From Myxococcales bacterium (GTDB lineage: Bacteria > Myxococcota_A > Polyangia > Nannocystales > Nannocystaceae), in assembly GCA_014240065.1 (NCBI GenBank), contig JAAZXR010000023.1:1-63347 (forward strand): 63,347 nucleotides of DNA. Direction: 5' to 3'. Below are positions 17,309 through 25,310 of the stretch, piece after piece; positions within the stretch are counted from its first letter, which is position 1; the number at the start of each line of letters is the position of its first letter. The notes beneath the pieces were generated by a model. That model searched no databases. It had not been told where the DNA came from and saw only the letters and a program-made list of their open reading frames with translations. Made by a program: the position numbers and the translations under genes.

Positions 17309-17806
17309 ATGTCCGCCTCCGCGCACTTCGTCCCCCGGCTGCTTGGGCTGTGCATGATCGCGCTGCTCCTGACTGGGTTTGGGCGTCCCGTCTCTGCGGC
17401 GGCCGTCCCTGTATGGAGCGCCCAGGCGATGGACGAGGACGGAAGCTGCTCGGTGCGAGGAGAGTCGTCCATGGTGGTGTGCGGGCGGGAGCTGTTCGCC
17501 GGCGTGCTCGACGACCGACTGCTGACCATGCGCTCCGACGTGTGTGACGAGCTGCTCGACGGGCTCTTCGACCGCCAGACCTGCGCGCTCGATGACGCCG
17601 GGTGTCACGCTGTGAGCGCGGGCACCCTCGGGCCGCGCGCGCCGAGAATTTCCAGCTCCGACGGGCCCTCGGGCGCCGCGGACCTCGCCGGGTTGCTCGC
17701 GTGGTCGCTCCCGGGAGCCGAGACGCCGCTCGCAGAAGCGTCGCAAATCCCAGAATCATTGCGGGTCGCTCCAGAGTCACCGCCCCCCCGGTCCCCTCAG
17801 GGTTGA
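17309..17806 (+). CDS. Small secreted protein of unknown function
   Basis: A 165-residue protein starting at the ATG at 17309. The upstream part of the same open frame runs through the tRNA and is not coding. An N-terminal signal peptide (hydrophobic core LLGLCMIALLLTGFG, cleavage near SAAAV) is followed by a region with five cysteines (in GSCS, VVCG, DVCD, QTCA and AGCH) and a Pro/Ser-rich tail. I do not recognise a family. It lies 115 bases before the first thioredoxin-domain lipoprotein on the same strand, so export-linked co-expression is possible. The signal peptide and matching promoter support a real gene, but codon evidence alone is modest. Confidence 0.55.
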   Translation: MSASAHFVPRLLGLCMIALLLTGFGRPVSAAAVPVWSAQAMDEDGSCSVRGESSMVVCGRELFAGVLDDRLLTMRSDVCDELLDGLFDRQTCALDDAGCHAVSAGTLGPRAPRISSSDGPSGAADLAGLLAWSLPGAETPLAEASQIPESLRVAPESPPPRSPQG

Positions 17807-17921
17807 CCGACGGGATGTGCTCGCCGTGGGTGCGTCGCGTCATGACAGATCTGCGCCTGCGGGCGCGGATCTGGAGCGGGCCACGGCGACGATGTTGACA
17901 CTCTGACGATCTCTCACGACC

Positions 17922-19394
17922 ATGAAAAACCACCTCTGCCTCGCGGCGGCGCTCGCGCTCAGCAGCACCGCGTGTGATCGAAGCTCTCCCTCGTCCTCCA
18001 ACCTGGAGGCGGCGCCCGTCATCGATTTGGCGCGCTACGAAGTCCAACGCCTCCCCGACGACGAGGTGCTCGGGGCCAAGAACCCGTTGGTGACGTTGGT
18101 GCTGTTCAGTGACTACGCCTGCGAACCGTGCGGGCGCGCGTGGACGGTCGCCCAGCGGCTGGTGGAGCACTACCCCGACGAGCTCGCGGTGGTGTATCGG
18201 AGCTTCCGCGTCCCCGGCTACGATTCCGGGGAGATCGCCGCCGACGCCGCGTTCGCCGCGGGCGCCCAGGGCAAGTTCTGGGAGATGCACCGCGCGCTGT
18301 TCCTCAACACCGACAACTTCTCGCGCCCGAGCCTGCGCTTGGCCTCCGAGAAACTGGGCCTGGACACGGAGAAGTTCTTCGATGATCTCGACGGCGGGAT
18401 CGGCACGGGGACGAAGATTCGGCACCAGCGCCAAGCCACACAATTTGGGATCCGTGCGCTCCCGGTGGGCTTCGTGAACGGGCTGTTTTTGATGGGGTCT
18501 CCTCTGCTCAGTGAGTCGGGGATGCGCGGGTTGGTCGAGGCCGAGATAGGGCAAGCGAGGCGCTTGATGCAAGAAGGCACCCTCCGCAAAGACGTGTACG
18601 CGGCGTTCATGCGCGGCGCGCTCCGCAAGCCCGTCATCGAGAACGAGGACGCGCAGGAGCTCCGGAGCAAGCGCGCGGCGCTGCTCGGCGACAAGCCCGC
18701 GGCGAACGTGCCGAGGAATGGCCCCGACCGACGGGCTCGTTACGCGGTCCCGGTGGGCGCGCCCGGCCGTGGACCCGCGGCCGCGCCGGTGGTCGCGGTG
18801 GAGTTCGTCGATTTCATGTGTCCGTTTTGCCAACGCGCGGAGACAGACGTGGTCGAGAAGCTCGCGGCGGAGTTTGGTGACGCGCTTCGCATCGAGACCC
18901 GTCAGCTCCCGCTCCCGATGCACCAGGGGGCGGACGCGGCGGCGCGCGCATACTTGGCGGCGGCGCGGCAAGGCAAGCACGTAGAGTTCGGGGCGGAGTT
19001 GTTTGACGCCCCCGCGATCGGTCGTGAGACCTTCCTCCAGCTCGCGCGCAAGGCCGGGCTCGAGCTCGGGCAATTCACCGCCGACTTCGACGATCCGGCC
19101 CTCGGCAAGCAGGTGGAGGCAGACATCGCCCTCGCGCGGCAGCTGGGTGTCTCCGGGACCCCCGCCATGTTTGTCAACGGTCGCTACATCGACGGGCTGC
19201 AGGGCGTCGGCACCTACGCGGGCCTCGTCCGCGAGGAGCTGAGCCGCGCCGAGCAACTCACCAAATCGGGGACGCCCCGCGATGCGCTCCGCGCCGCGCT
19301 GATGGCCGACGCGCTCCCACCATCCAAGTTTCCCAACCCGACGCTCCCAGAGGAGGGCGCCGGGCTCACTGCCACTCCAGAGGCGAGTCCGTAG
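17922..19394 (+). CDS. Lipoprotein with two DsbA-like thioredoxin domains
   Basis: A 490-residue exported lipoprotein (lipobox STAC, Cys18) made of two Thioredoxin_4 (DsbA-type) domains. Domain 1 has the redox motif CEPC (67-70) but its cis-proline loop reads ALPVGFVNG rather than the usual TP. Domain 2 has CPFC (300-303) and the typical GTPAMFVNG. Between them is a charged linker (about 235-285). By homology each domain catalyses thiol-disulfide exchange outside the cytoplasm; whether as oxidase, isomerase or reductase cannot be told from sequence. It is the first of three neighbouring multi-domain thioredoxin proteins, with a fourth, TlpA-like protein after them. The unusual motif of domain 1 suggests specialisation. 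Confidence 0.88.
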   Translation: MKNHLCLAAALALSSTACDRSSPSSSNLEAAPVIDLARYEVQRLPDDEVLGAKNPLVTLVLFSDYACEPCGRAWTVAQRLVEHYPDELAVVYRSFRVPGYDSGEIAADAAFAAGAQGKFWEMHRALFLNTDNFSRPSLRLASEKLGLDTEKFFDDLDGGIGTGTKIRHQRQATQFGIRALPVGFVNGLFLMGSPLLSESGMRGLVEAEIGQARRLMQEGTLRKDVYAAFMRGALRKPVIENEDAQELRSKRAALLGDKPAANVPRNGPDRRARYAVPVGAPGRGPAAAPVVAVEFVDFMCPFCQRAETDVVEKLAAEFGDALRIETRQLPLPMHQGADAAARAYLAAARQGKHVEFGAELFDAPAIGRETFLQLARKAGLELGQFTADFDDPALGKQVEADIALARQLGVSGTPAMFVNGRYIDGLQGVGTYAGLVREELSRAEQLTKSGTPRDALRAALMADALPPSKFPNPTLPEEGAGLTATPEASP

Positions 19395-19463
19395 GCCGCG
19401 TCGCAGATGACGCCGCCGCACAAGTTCCTCGAACAACAAGAAAGCAACACAAGGAAAAAACAC

Positions 19464-21497
19464 ATGACGAAACGAATCCATTGGACCACCCTGGCGGCGA
19501 CCACGCTCGTGCTCGCCCTCGACACCGGCTGCGCGCCCCCACCCGAGGGCGGCGACGAGGCCAAGACGGAAGAGGCTGCCGCGTCTGGCAAGCTGATCAC
19601 CCACAGCGACGTGGACGACTCCATGAACAGCGTCGTCAACGAGTCGAAGCAAGAGCGCTTCCGCATCGACTTCGACGACCAAGATATGGTCAAGGGCGAC
19701 AAAGAGGCGCTCGTGACGATCATCGAGTTCTCGGACTTTCAGTGCCCGTACTGCTCCAAGTTCACGAACACCCTCAAGGAGGTCATGAAGGACGCCACCG
19801 AGACCCGCGTGGTGTTCAAGCAGATGCCGCTGGTGTCGATTCACCCCAACGCCATGCCGGCCGCGCAAGCAGCCCTCGCTGGCTTCAACCAAGACGCCGA
19901 CAAGGGCTGGGCGCTTCACGACAAGCTGTTCGAGAACGCGCGCACGCTCACCCGCGAGAACATCGAGAAGTACGCCGGTGAGGTGGGCCTCGACGTGGAG
20001 AAACTCAAGAAGGATCTCGACGACAAGACCTACGAGCAAGCTGTCAAAGACGACATGGCCTACGCTCGCAAGATGGCCGTGAACTCCACGCCCACCTTCT
20101 TCGTGAACGGTCGCATGCTCAAGGCGCGCTCGGCCGACGCCATCAAGGCCGCTATCGAGGAGGAGAAGGCGCTCGCCAAGAAGCTCATCGAGAAGGGCGC
20201 CAAGAAGGGCGAGATCTACGCGCGCCTCATGAAGGCCGCCAAGGCCGAGCGCAAGGCGCCCAAGCGCCCCGACAAGCGTCGCCCCGGAACCCCGGACCCG
20301 AAGACCAACTTCGCCGTGCCCACCGCCGACCGACCTGCCGTGGGCCCCGCCGACGCGCTGGTCACGATCGTGGAGTTCTCGGATTTCCAATGCCCGTTCT
20401 GCACGCGCGTGAATCCGACGCTCAAGAAGATCAAGGAGACGTACCCCAACGACGTCCGCGTGGTCTTCCGTAACCTCCCGCTGCCCATGCACAAGGACGC
20501 CCCCGGCGCCGCACGTGCCGGGCTCGCCGCGCATCAGCAAGGCAAGTTCTGGGAGATGCACGACGCGATGTTCGCGAAGCAAAAGACGCTCAAGCCCGCG
20601 GACCTCGAGGCCATCGCCGGCGAGATCGGACTTGACGTGGCCAAGTTCAAGGCCGCCATGGACAGCGCAGAGCTGAAGAAAGCGGTGGCAGAGGACATGG
20701 CGACCGCGAAGAAGTTCGGCGCCCGCGGAACCCCGGCGTTCTTCGTGAACGGTCGCTTCGTCTCGGGCGCGCGCCCGTTCGAGCAGTTCGACGTGGTCAT
20801 CAAGGAGGAGAAGGCCAAGGCAGAGAAGTTCCTCGCCGAGAAGGGCGTGTCCAAGGACGCGGTCTACGCGGAGATGAGCAAGGGCTGGGAGCAGGAGTTC
20901 AAGGCTCCGCCTCCACCACCGCCCGCCGACTTCAAGCGTCGCGTGGTGAAGACGGACGGACTCCCGCTCAAGGGTTCCGACTCGGCCAAGGTCACCATCG
21001 TGGAGTGCTCGGACTTCGACTGCCCGTTCTGCAAGCGCGGGGCAGGCACCGTGGAGCAGGTCGCGAAGGAGTTCGGAGACAAGGTCGCCGTGTACTACGC
21101 ACACAACCCCCTCCCCATGCACAAGCAAGCAGAGCCGGCGCACCGCGCGGCGGTGGCGGCGCAGGCCCAGGGCAAGTTCTGGGAGATGCACGACAAGCTG
21201 TTCGCGGACAAGTCCAAGCGCTCCGAGGCTGACTTCGTCGCGATCGCGACCGAGCTCGGGCTCGACGTGGACAAGTTCAAGACCGATTGGGCTGCGGCGG
21301 GTGCCAAGGTGCAAGCGGACATGACCATGTGCCGTAGCCACGGCGTGGGCGGCGTGCCCGGCTTCCTCATCAACGGTCGCCTCATGAGCGGGGCGCAGCC
21401 GTTCCCCACCTTCAAGAAGGTGATCGAAGAGGAGCTCAACGGCGGCTTCGAGGCCACCCAGAAGAAGGCCGCTGCGGCGGGCAAAAAGGCTGGCTGA
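19464..21497 (+). CDS. Lipoprotein with three DsbA-like thioredoxin domains
   Basis: A 677-residue lipoprotein (lipobox DTGC, Cys23) with three DsbA-type thioredoxin domains. The active sites are CPYC (94-97), CPFC (310-313) and CPFC (520-523). The cis-proline loops are STPTFFVNG, GTPAFFVNG and GVPGFLING, so the third has Val in place of Thr. Lys-rich linkers separate the domains. I use the ATG at 19464, preceded by AAGGA, rather than an in-frame start 19 codons upstream that would bury the signal peptide. A strong terminator closes the unit at 21523. Three tandem catalytic domains in one chain are unusual, since DsbA-family proteins normally have one. Confidence 0.9.
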   Translation: MTKRIHWTTLAATTLVLALDTGCAPPPEGGDEAKTEEAAASGKLITHSDVDDSMNSVVNESKQERFRIDFDDQDMVKGDKEALVTIIEFSDFQCPYCSKFTNTLKEVMKDATETRVVFKQMPLVSIHPNAMPAAQAALAGFNQDADKGWALHDKLFENARTLTRENIEKYAGEVGLDVEKLKKDLDDKTYEQAVKDDMAYARKMAVNSTPTFFVNGRMLKARSADAIKAAIEEEKALAKKLIEKGAKKGEIYARLMKAAKAERKAPKRPDKRRPGTPDPKTNFAVPTADRPAVGPADALVTIVEFSDFQCPFCTRVNPTLKKIKETYPNDVRVVFRNLPLPMHKDAPGAARAGLAAHQQGKFWEMHDAMFAKQKTLKPADLEAIAGEIGLDVAKFKAAMDSAELKKAVAEDMATAKKFGARGTPAFFVNGRFVSGARPFEQFDVVIKEEKAKAEKFLAEKGVSKDAVYAEMSKGWEQEFKAPPPPPPADFKRRVVKTDGLPLKGSDSAKVTIVECSDFDCPFCKRGAGTVEQVAKEFGDKVAVYYAHNPLPMHKQAEPAHRAAVAAQAQGKFWEMHDKLFADKSKRSEADFVAIATELGLDVDKFKTDWAAAGAKVQADMTMCRSHGVGGVPGFLINGRLMSGAQPFPTFKKVIEEELNGGFEATQKKAAAAGKKAG

Positions 21498-21522
21498 GTC
21501 CTCCCGGACCTCACCTAGCTCG

Positions 21523-21555
21523 AAGAGGCGCTCCTTGCGGGGCGCCTCTTTTTTT
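21523..21555 (+). terminator. Rho-independent terminator
   Basis: A perfect 9-bp stem (AAGAGGCGC at 21523-21531 with GCGCCTCTT at 21542-21550) continues into a T run. It separates the three-domain protein gene from the next transcription unit. Confidence 0.88.
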
Positions 21556-21637
21556 GCGCGAACGAGGGGCCGAAAAGGGGGGGTGTGGTGCGTCAGGAGA
21601 GAAGGGTTTAGGATGCGCAGCACAAAGAGGTGCGCGC

Positions 21638-23080
21638 GTGACCGACGTTTCCAACGACCAAGAACCAAACGGAGCCCCGAGCTCTGCTGACAGCCCGTCC
21701 ACCCCGAAACGCTCCGCGAGCAGCGTGATGGTCTTCATCGTCATGCTCGCTGCGGTCACCGCCCTGGGCTACTTCGCCGGGCAGTACGTCCAAGGGTTCT
21801 TCGCGAAGCCTGTCGAACCGCGCGACGCGAACCGCTACGAGGTTCGGTTGCGGGGGGACGAGCCCCAGCGCGGCCCCGACGACGCGCTCGTCACGATTAT
21901 TGAGTTTTCGGACTTTGAGTGCCCGTACTGCGGCAAGGCGGTGGAGCCGCTTGAGGACGCCATGGCGTCGTTCGAGGGGGACGTCCGGCTGATTTTTAAG
22001 CACTTCCCGCTCCCGGGGCACCGCAACGCGGTCCCGGCCGCGCGCACCGCCTGGGCGGCGCAGCAGCAGGGGAAGTTCTGGGAATTCCACGACTGGTTGT
22101 TTGCGTCGCGTGGGAGCATCGAGGAGCTTCCGGCCCAGGTCGAAAAGCTCGGCTTGGACGCAGATAAACTCGGGGCCGATATGCAGTCGGAGCCGTCCTC
22201 CGACGCCGTCGACGACGATCGCATCGCCGGCGGGGTCGTGGGGATCCGCGGGACGCCTGGCTTTGTCGTCAACGGTCATGTCTATCGCGGCGCGATGCAG
22301 GCCCCGCAGTGGCGCAACATCCTCCGCAGCGAGCTCGACGCGGCCGAGTCGTTGATGTCCGACGAGGGCTTGGAGCGGGCGGAGGTCTACGCCGCGATGA
22401 TGAAGACGGCCGAGAAGCAGCGCGGCCCCGGGGCGCTGCCCTCGGTGGGGAGCCGACCTGGAGCCCCGGACCCCGCGAAGCATTACCGGGTCGGAGCGGG
22501 CGAGGGGCGACCTTCGCGAGGCGCCGCGGATCCGCTGGTGACAATTGTGGAGTTCGCCGATTTTCATTGCCCGTTCTGCGCGAAGGCGGCGAAGATCGTG
22601 GCGCGGGTCGCGGACGCGTTCCCCGAGGACGTCCGCGTGGTGTATCGGCACCACCCCTTGCCCATGCACCCGCGCGCGCGCGCGGCGGCGGCGGCGGCGG
22701 TCGCGGCCCACGCCCAAGGCAAGTTCTGGGAGATGCACGATCTGATCTTTGAGCGTGAGGCCAAGTCTGGCGAGGAGCTCCGCGCGCTCGCGGAGGAGCT
22801 CGGGCTCGATCTTGAGCAGTTCGACGCCGATCTCGTAGATCCAAAGAGCGGCGAACTCATCGACGAGGACATGGCGCTCGCGCGTCAGTTCAACGCGAAC
22901 GGCACCCCCGCGTTCTTCATCAACGGTCGCTTCTTGGCGGGAGCGCGCAGCGCCCCTGAGATGCGGCAGATCGTGAAAGAAGAGCTCGACCGCGCGAAGG
23001 CCCTGGTGACGGCCGGGACCCCACGCGCGCAGGTCTTCGACAAGGTGATGGAGCGCGCCCTGACAGAGGTCGCGAAGTGA
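21638..23080 (+). CDS. Membrane-anchored protein with two DsbA-like domains
   Basis: A 480-residue protein with an N-terminal membrane anchor (VMVFIVMLAAVTALGYFAG, about 30-48) and two DsbA-type domains. These have CPYC (95-98) with GTPGFVVNG, and CPFC (311-314) with GTPAFFING. Unlike its two neighbours it has no lipobox. The GTG at 21638 follows AGAGG and leaves a normal N-terminus; the longer frame upstream overlaps the terminator. A TAGGAT hexamer at 21609-21614 is a possible -10. It overlaps the next gene by four bases (GTGA), so the two are translationally coupled. Together with the two preceding proteins it brings the local count to seven DsbA-like domains. Confidence 0.88.
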   Translation: MTDVSNDQEPNGAPSSADSPSTPKRSASSVMVFIVMLAAVTALGYFAGQYVQGFFAKPVEPRDANRYEVRLRGDEPQRGPDDALVTIIEFSDFECPYCGKAVEPLEDAMASFEGDVRLIFKHFPLPGHRNAVPAARTAWAAQQQGKFWEFHDWLFASRGSIEELPAQVEKLGLDADKLGADMQSEPSSDAVDDDRIAGGVVGIRGTPGFVVNGHVYRGAMQAPQWRNILRSELDAAESLMSDEGLERAEVYAAMMKTAEKQRGPGALPSVGSRPGAPDPAKHYRVGAGEGRPSRGAADPLVTIVEFADFHCPFCAKAAKIVARVADAFPEDVRVVYRHHPLPMHPRARAAAAAAVAAHAQGKFWEMHDLIFEREAKSGEELRALAEELGLDLEQFDADLVDPKSGELIDEDMALARQFNANGTPAFFINGRFLAGARSAPEMRQIVKEELDRAKALVTAGTPRAQVFDKVMERALTEVAK

Positions 23081-23721
23081 ACGCGAGCCCCGCCGTGGAG
23101 CCCGCGACGCCATCGAAGCGACGGGCGCCTCGCGGGGTCCGCTCCGACGGGCTCTCGGTGGTGGCGTACGTCGTCTTTGTGCTCCTGAGCGGCGTCCTCG
23201 TGTTTGGTTTCGCGAGCGCGCTCGGGCCGGCGGTGGATCAGCAGGGGGCCGGGGCGTGCCGCGCGATGCAGACGGAGGTGCGCGCGGGCAGTTTCCCCGA
23301 GTTCAGCGCCCTCGATCGCGGCGGCGAATCGGTCGAACTCGCGCAGCTCCGCGGTACGTTTGTGGTGCTCAACTTTTGGGCGACCTGGTGCGAGCCGTGT
23401 ACCCGCGAGTGGCCGGAACTCGACAAGCTCTCACGTCGATTGCAGGGTCGCGAGGACGTGGTGGTCGTGGCCGTGTCGCTCGACGAGGAGGCGGACGCGG
23501 TGGATCCCTACCTCGCGAGCATGAGCTTGGGACAGACGCCCGTGCGGGTGTGGCGAGACCCCACCGGTGAGGCCAACCGCCTGTTCGGCGGGGAGAAACT
23601 CCACGACACCTACTTTGTGAATGAGCGCGGCGAGCTCGTGGACGCCTTTGTCAACGTGCGGATGTGGGGCTCGAGCGCCGGAGTGCAGTGCGTGGAGAGC
23701 CGCGTCGGGCGGGCGGGCTAG
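23077..23721 (+). CDS. TlpA/ResA-like membrane-anchored thioredoxin
   Basis: A 214-residue protein with one N-terminal transmembrane helix (about 25-47) and a thioredoxin domain of the TlpA/ResA/CcmG family, with active site WCEPC (Cys105, Cys108). This family usually reduces apocytochrome c or CuA-site cysteines on the outer face of the inner membrane. Because no ccmG is found in the ccm operon of this window, this protein is a candidate for that role, but that is inference. It starts at a GTG overlapping the stop of the two-domain protein. Confidence 0.85.
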   Translation: MNASPAVEPATPSKRRAPRGVRSDGLSVVAYVVFVLLSGVLVFGFASALGPAVDQQGAGACRAMQTEVRAGSFPEFSALDRGGESVELAQLRGTFVVLNFWATWCEPCTREWPELDKLSRRLQGREDVVVVAVSLDEEADAVDPYLASMSLGQTPVRVWRDPTGEANRLFGGEKLHDTYFVNERGELVDAFVNVRMWGSSAGVQCVESRVGRAG

Positions 23722-23740
23722 CGCGCCGACCGCGACCCAC

Positions 23741-24727
23741 TCACGACGAAGACCTGGGATCGCCGCGCGCGAGCAGCCAGGCCACGCACTGCGCCTCGAG
23801 CCCGCTCGGCGCCTGCGGCAGCGTTGGACCGCCGTGGGTGACGAGGCGCATGGACGAGGGGAATCCGACGTGGCCGCCGGGATCGACCCGGACCACGGTG
23901 AGCGCCGCCGACGCCTTCGCGAGTGAGGGGTCCGTGGATCGCGGCGGCACCATGGGATCGTGGACCGCCTGCACGTACAGCGATGGAGTCTCCAGCGTGG
24001 GCAGGAGCGGACCGACCGAGGCGCGGGCGTAGTACTCCGAGACGTCGGCGAATCCAAACCTCGGGACGATGGTGAGCGAGTCAAAGGCGCGCACCGTCTC
24101 GACCCGCGCGACGTCGACCGCGGGGGTGGGCATGGCGTGGGTCGCGTTCGGGGTGCAGTACATCTCCTTGAGCCCGTCGAGCACGTGGCGCCGGTAGATT
24201 TTGGGTCGCAGCGTGTCCAAGACCGACGCGCCAGCGTCCAGATCGAGGGGGCTGCATACGGCGGCGCAGGCGTCCACCAGGTCGGGGCGGTGGGCGGCGA
24301 GCCCGAGGCAAAGGTGCCCGCCGAGGGAGTAGCCGAGGAGGAGGCGACGCCGCGGGCGCTCCAACAGCTTTGAGCGCAAGACGACCTCGAGGTCCGACCA
24401 CAGCCCCGCGTGGTAGAAGTCGACGCCGTCGAGCGCCGCGCCGCGCAACGAGACGAGGAGGCAGGAGACCCCCGCGCGCGCGCAGGCCTCCACGGCGCGG
24501 TGCATGTACACCGAGTCCGCGCTGCCACCGAGGCCGTGCACCACGACCACCACGGCGCCAGAATCCGCCGGGTGCCACACGCAGCGCAGGGGCACCGACC
24601 CGCGAGAAGGATCCTCCACCGTGATCGTCGTGGCGTGTCCCCGCGCGCGGGCGCGGCCCGTGGCGCCCGCGAGGAGCCCGCGCACGTGGGGCGCGAAGGT
24701 CCACCAATGTCCGCTGAGGGCGCCCAC
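23741..24727 (-). CDS. Alpha/beta hydrolase, YheT/EMB8 family
   Basis: A 328-residue cytoplasmic hydrolase with the full serine-hydrolase triad. The nucleophile elbow is GYSLGG (Ser134), the oxyanion segment VVHGLGGSAD (about 63-72), the acid Asp257 in HDPMVP and the histidine His286 in GGHVGF. The pattern matches the YheT-like esterase family, whose substrates are mostly unknown. It converges with the thioredoxin gene upstream and diverges from the ctaB operon. The GTG start follows a TAGGCT hexamer by 6 bases, with no Shine-Dalgarno. Confidence 0.85.
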   Translation of the reverse strand: MGALSGHWWTFAPHVRGLLAGATGRARARGHATTITVEDPSRGSVPLRCVWHPADSGAVVVVVHGLGGSADSVYMHRAVEACARAGVSCLLVSLRGAALDGVDFYHAGLWSDLEVVLRSKLLERPRRRLLLGYSLGGHLCLGLAAHRPDLVDACAAVCSPLDLDAGASVLDTLRPKIYRRHVLDGLKEMYCTPNATHAMPTPAVDVARVETVRAFDSLTIVPRFGFADVSEYYARASVGPLLPTLETPSLYVQAVHDPMVPPRSTDPSLAKASAALTVVRVDPGGHVGFPSSMRLVTHGGPTLPQAPSGLEAQCVAWLLARGDPRSSS

Positions 24728-24733
24728 GCGCCT

Positions 24734-24739
24734 AGCCTA
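24734..24739 (-). promoter_or_regulatory. -10 element of the hydrolase gene
   Basis: TAGGCT on the minus strand ends 6 bases before the GTG at 24727. The -35 region at 17 bases (CGAACC) is poor. The geometry equals that of the divergent promoter at 24799-24827. Confidence 0.4.
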
Positions 24740-24798
24740 GCGTGTTTTGGCGGAGAGGTTCGCGAGGAGGAGGGGAGGCGGCGGGCGCTGATGCCGCG

Positions 24799-24827
24799 TT
24801 GACCCATCCCCGCCTCGGGGCTAGGTT
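24799..24827 (+). promoter_or_regulatory. Promoter of the ctaB operon, leaderless type
   Basis: TTGACC (24799-24804), a 17-base spacer and TAGGTT (24822-24827) are followed after only 6 bases by the GTG start at 24834. Transcription would begin at the start codon. Confidence 0.6.
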
Positions 24828-24833
24828 CCGAGC

Positions 24834-25310
24834 GTGTCCACTCTTGAGCCTGCTCCCACGTACGCGACCGACGGCCCCACCGTGTGGCAAGTCCTCGGTC
24901 CGGTGTTCGTGCTCTCGGCGCTGCTCGGGGCCTTCGTCTACCAGCGCTACGCCGCCTCCGAGACCTATGTCAAGGAGGGCATCGCCCGCATGGACAAGGA
25001 GGGCCCGTCGCTCACAGCGGACGGATGCGTGGACGCGGCGCTCGAGTGGTTCAACGGCTGCGAGGCCAACAGCGCGAACGCGGCGGTGTGCGAGCAAGGG
25101 ATTAAACTCGTGGCGTTTCACTGCCTCAAGGCGGCGCCGCGCGACGAGGCGTGCGAGGCGTACCAGGGCAGCCCGAATGGGCGATGGGTCTACGGCAAGT
25201 GTGAGGAGCGCGGCCAGCGGTGCGTGAACAAGCGCGAGTGCGCCTGCGCGACCGTGTTCCGCTCCATGGAATCGTTTTGTATCAACGATCAGGAGCGCGT
25301 GCAGCTTTGA
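24834..25310 (+). CDS. Small Cys-rich membrane-anchored protein
   Basis: A 158-residue protein with one N-terminal transmembrane helix (about 20-36) and an exported domain with ten cysteines. Two pairs have identical spacing: Cys65/Cys76 and Cys86/Cys97, each C-x10-C in a helix-like stretch. A further cluster, CxxxxxCxC, lies at 130-138. I do not recognise the family. It is the first gene of an overlapping operon with heme O synthase, an ABC exporter and SCO, so a role in oxidase assembly (copper or thiol handling) is plausible but unproven. Start GTG at 24834, directly after a promoter. Confidence 0.7.
   Translation: MSTLEPAPTYATDGPTVWQVLGPVFVLSALLGAFVYQRYAASETYVKEGIARMDKEGPSLTADGCVDAALEWFNGCEANSANAAVCEQGIKLVAFHCLKAAPRDEACEAYQGSPNGRWVYGKCEERGQRCVNKRECACATVFRSMESFCINDQERVQL

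Noticed and set aside
16917-21668. Open frame of 1583 codons on the minus strand
   Set aside because: It runs antisense through the tRNA-Gly, its terminator and two genes with intact thioredoxin motifs, and shows no family features.
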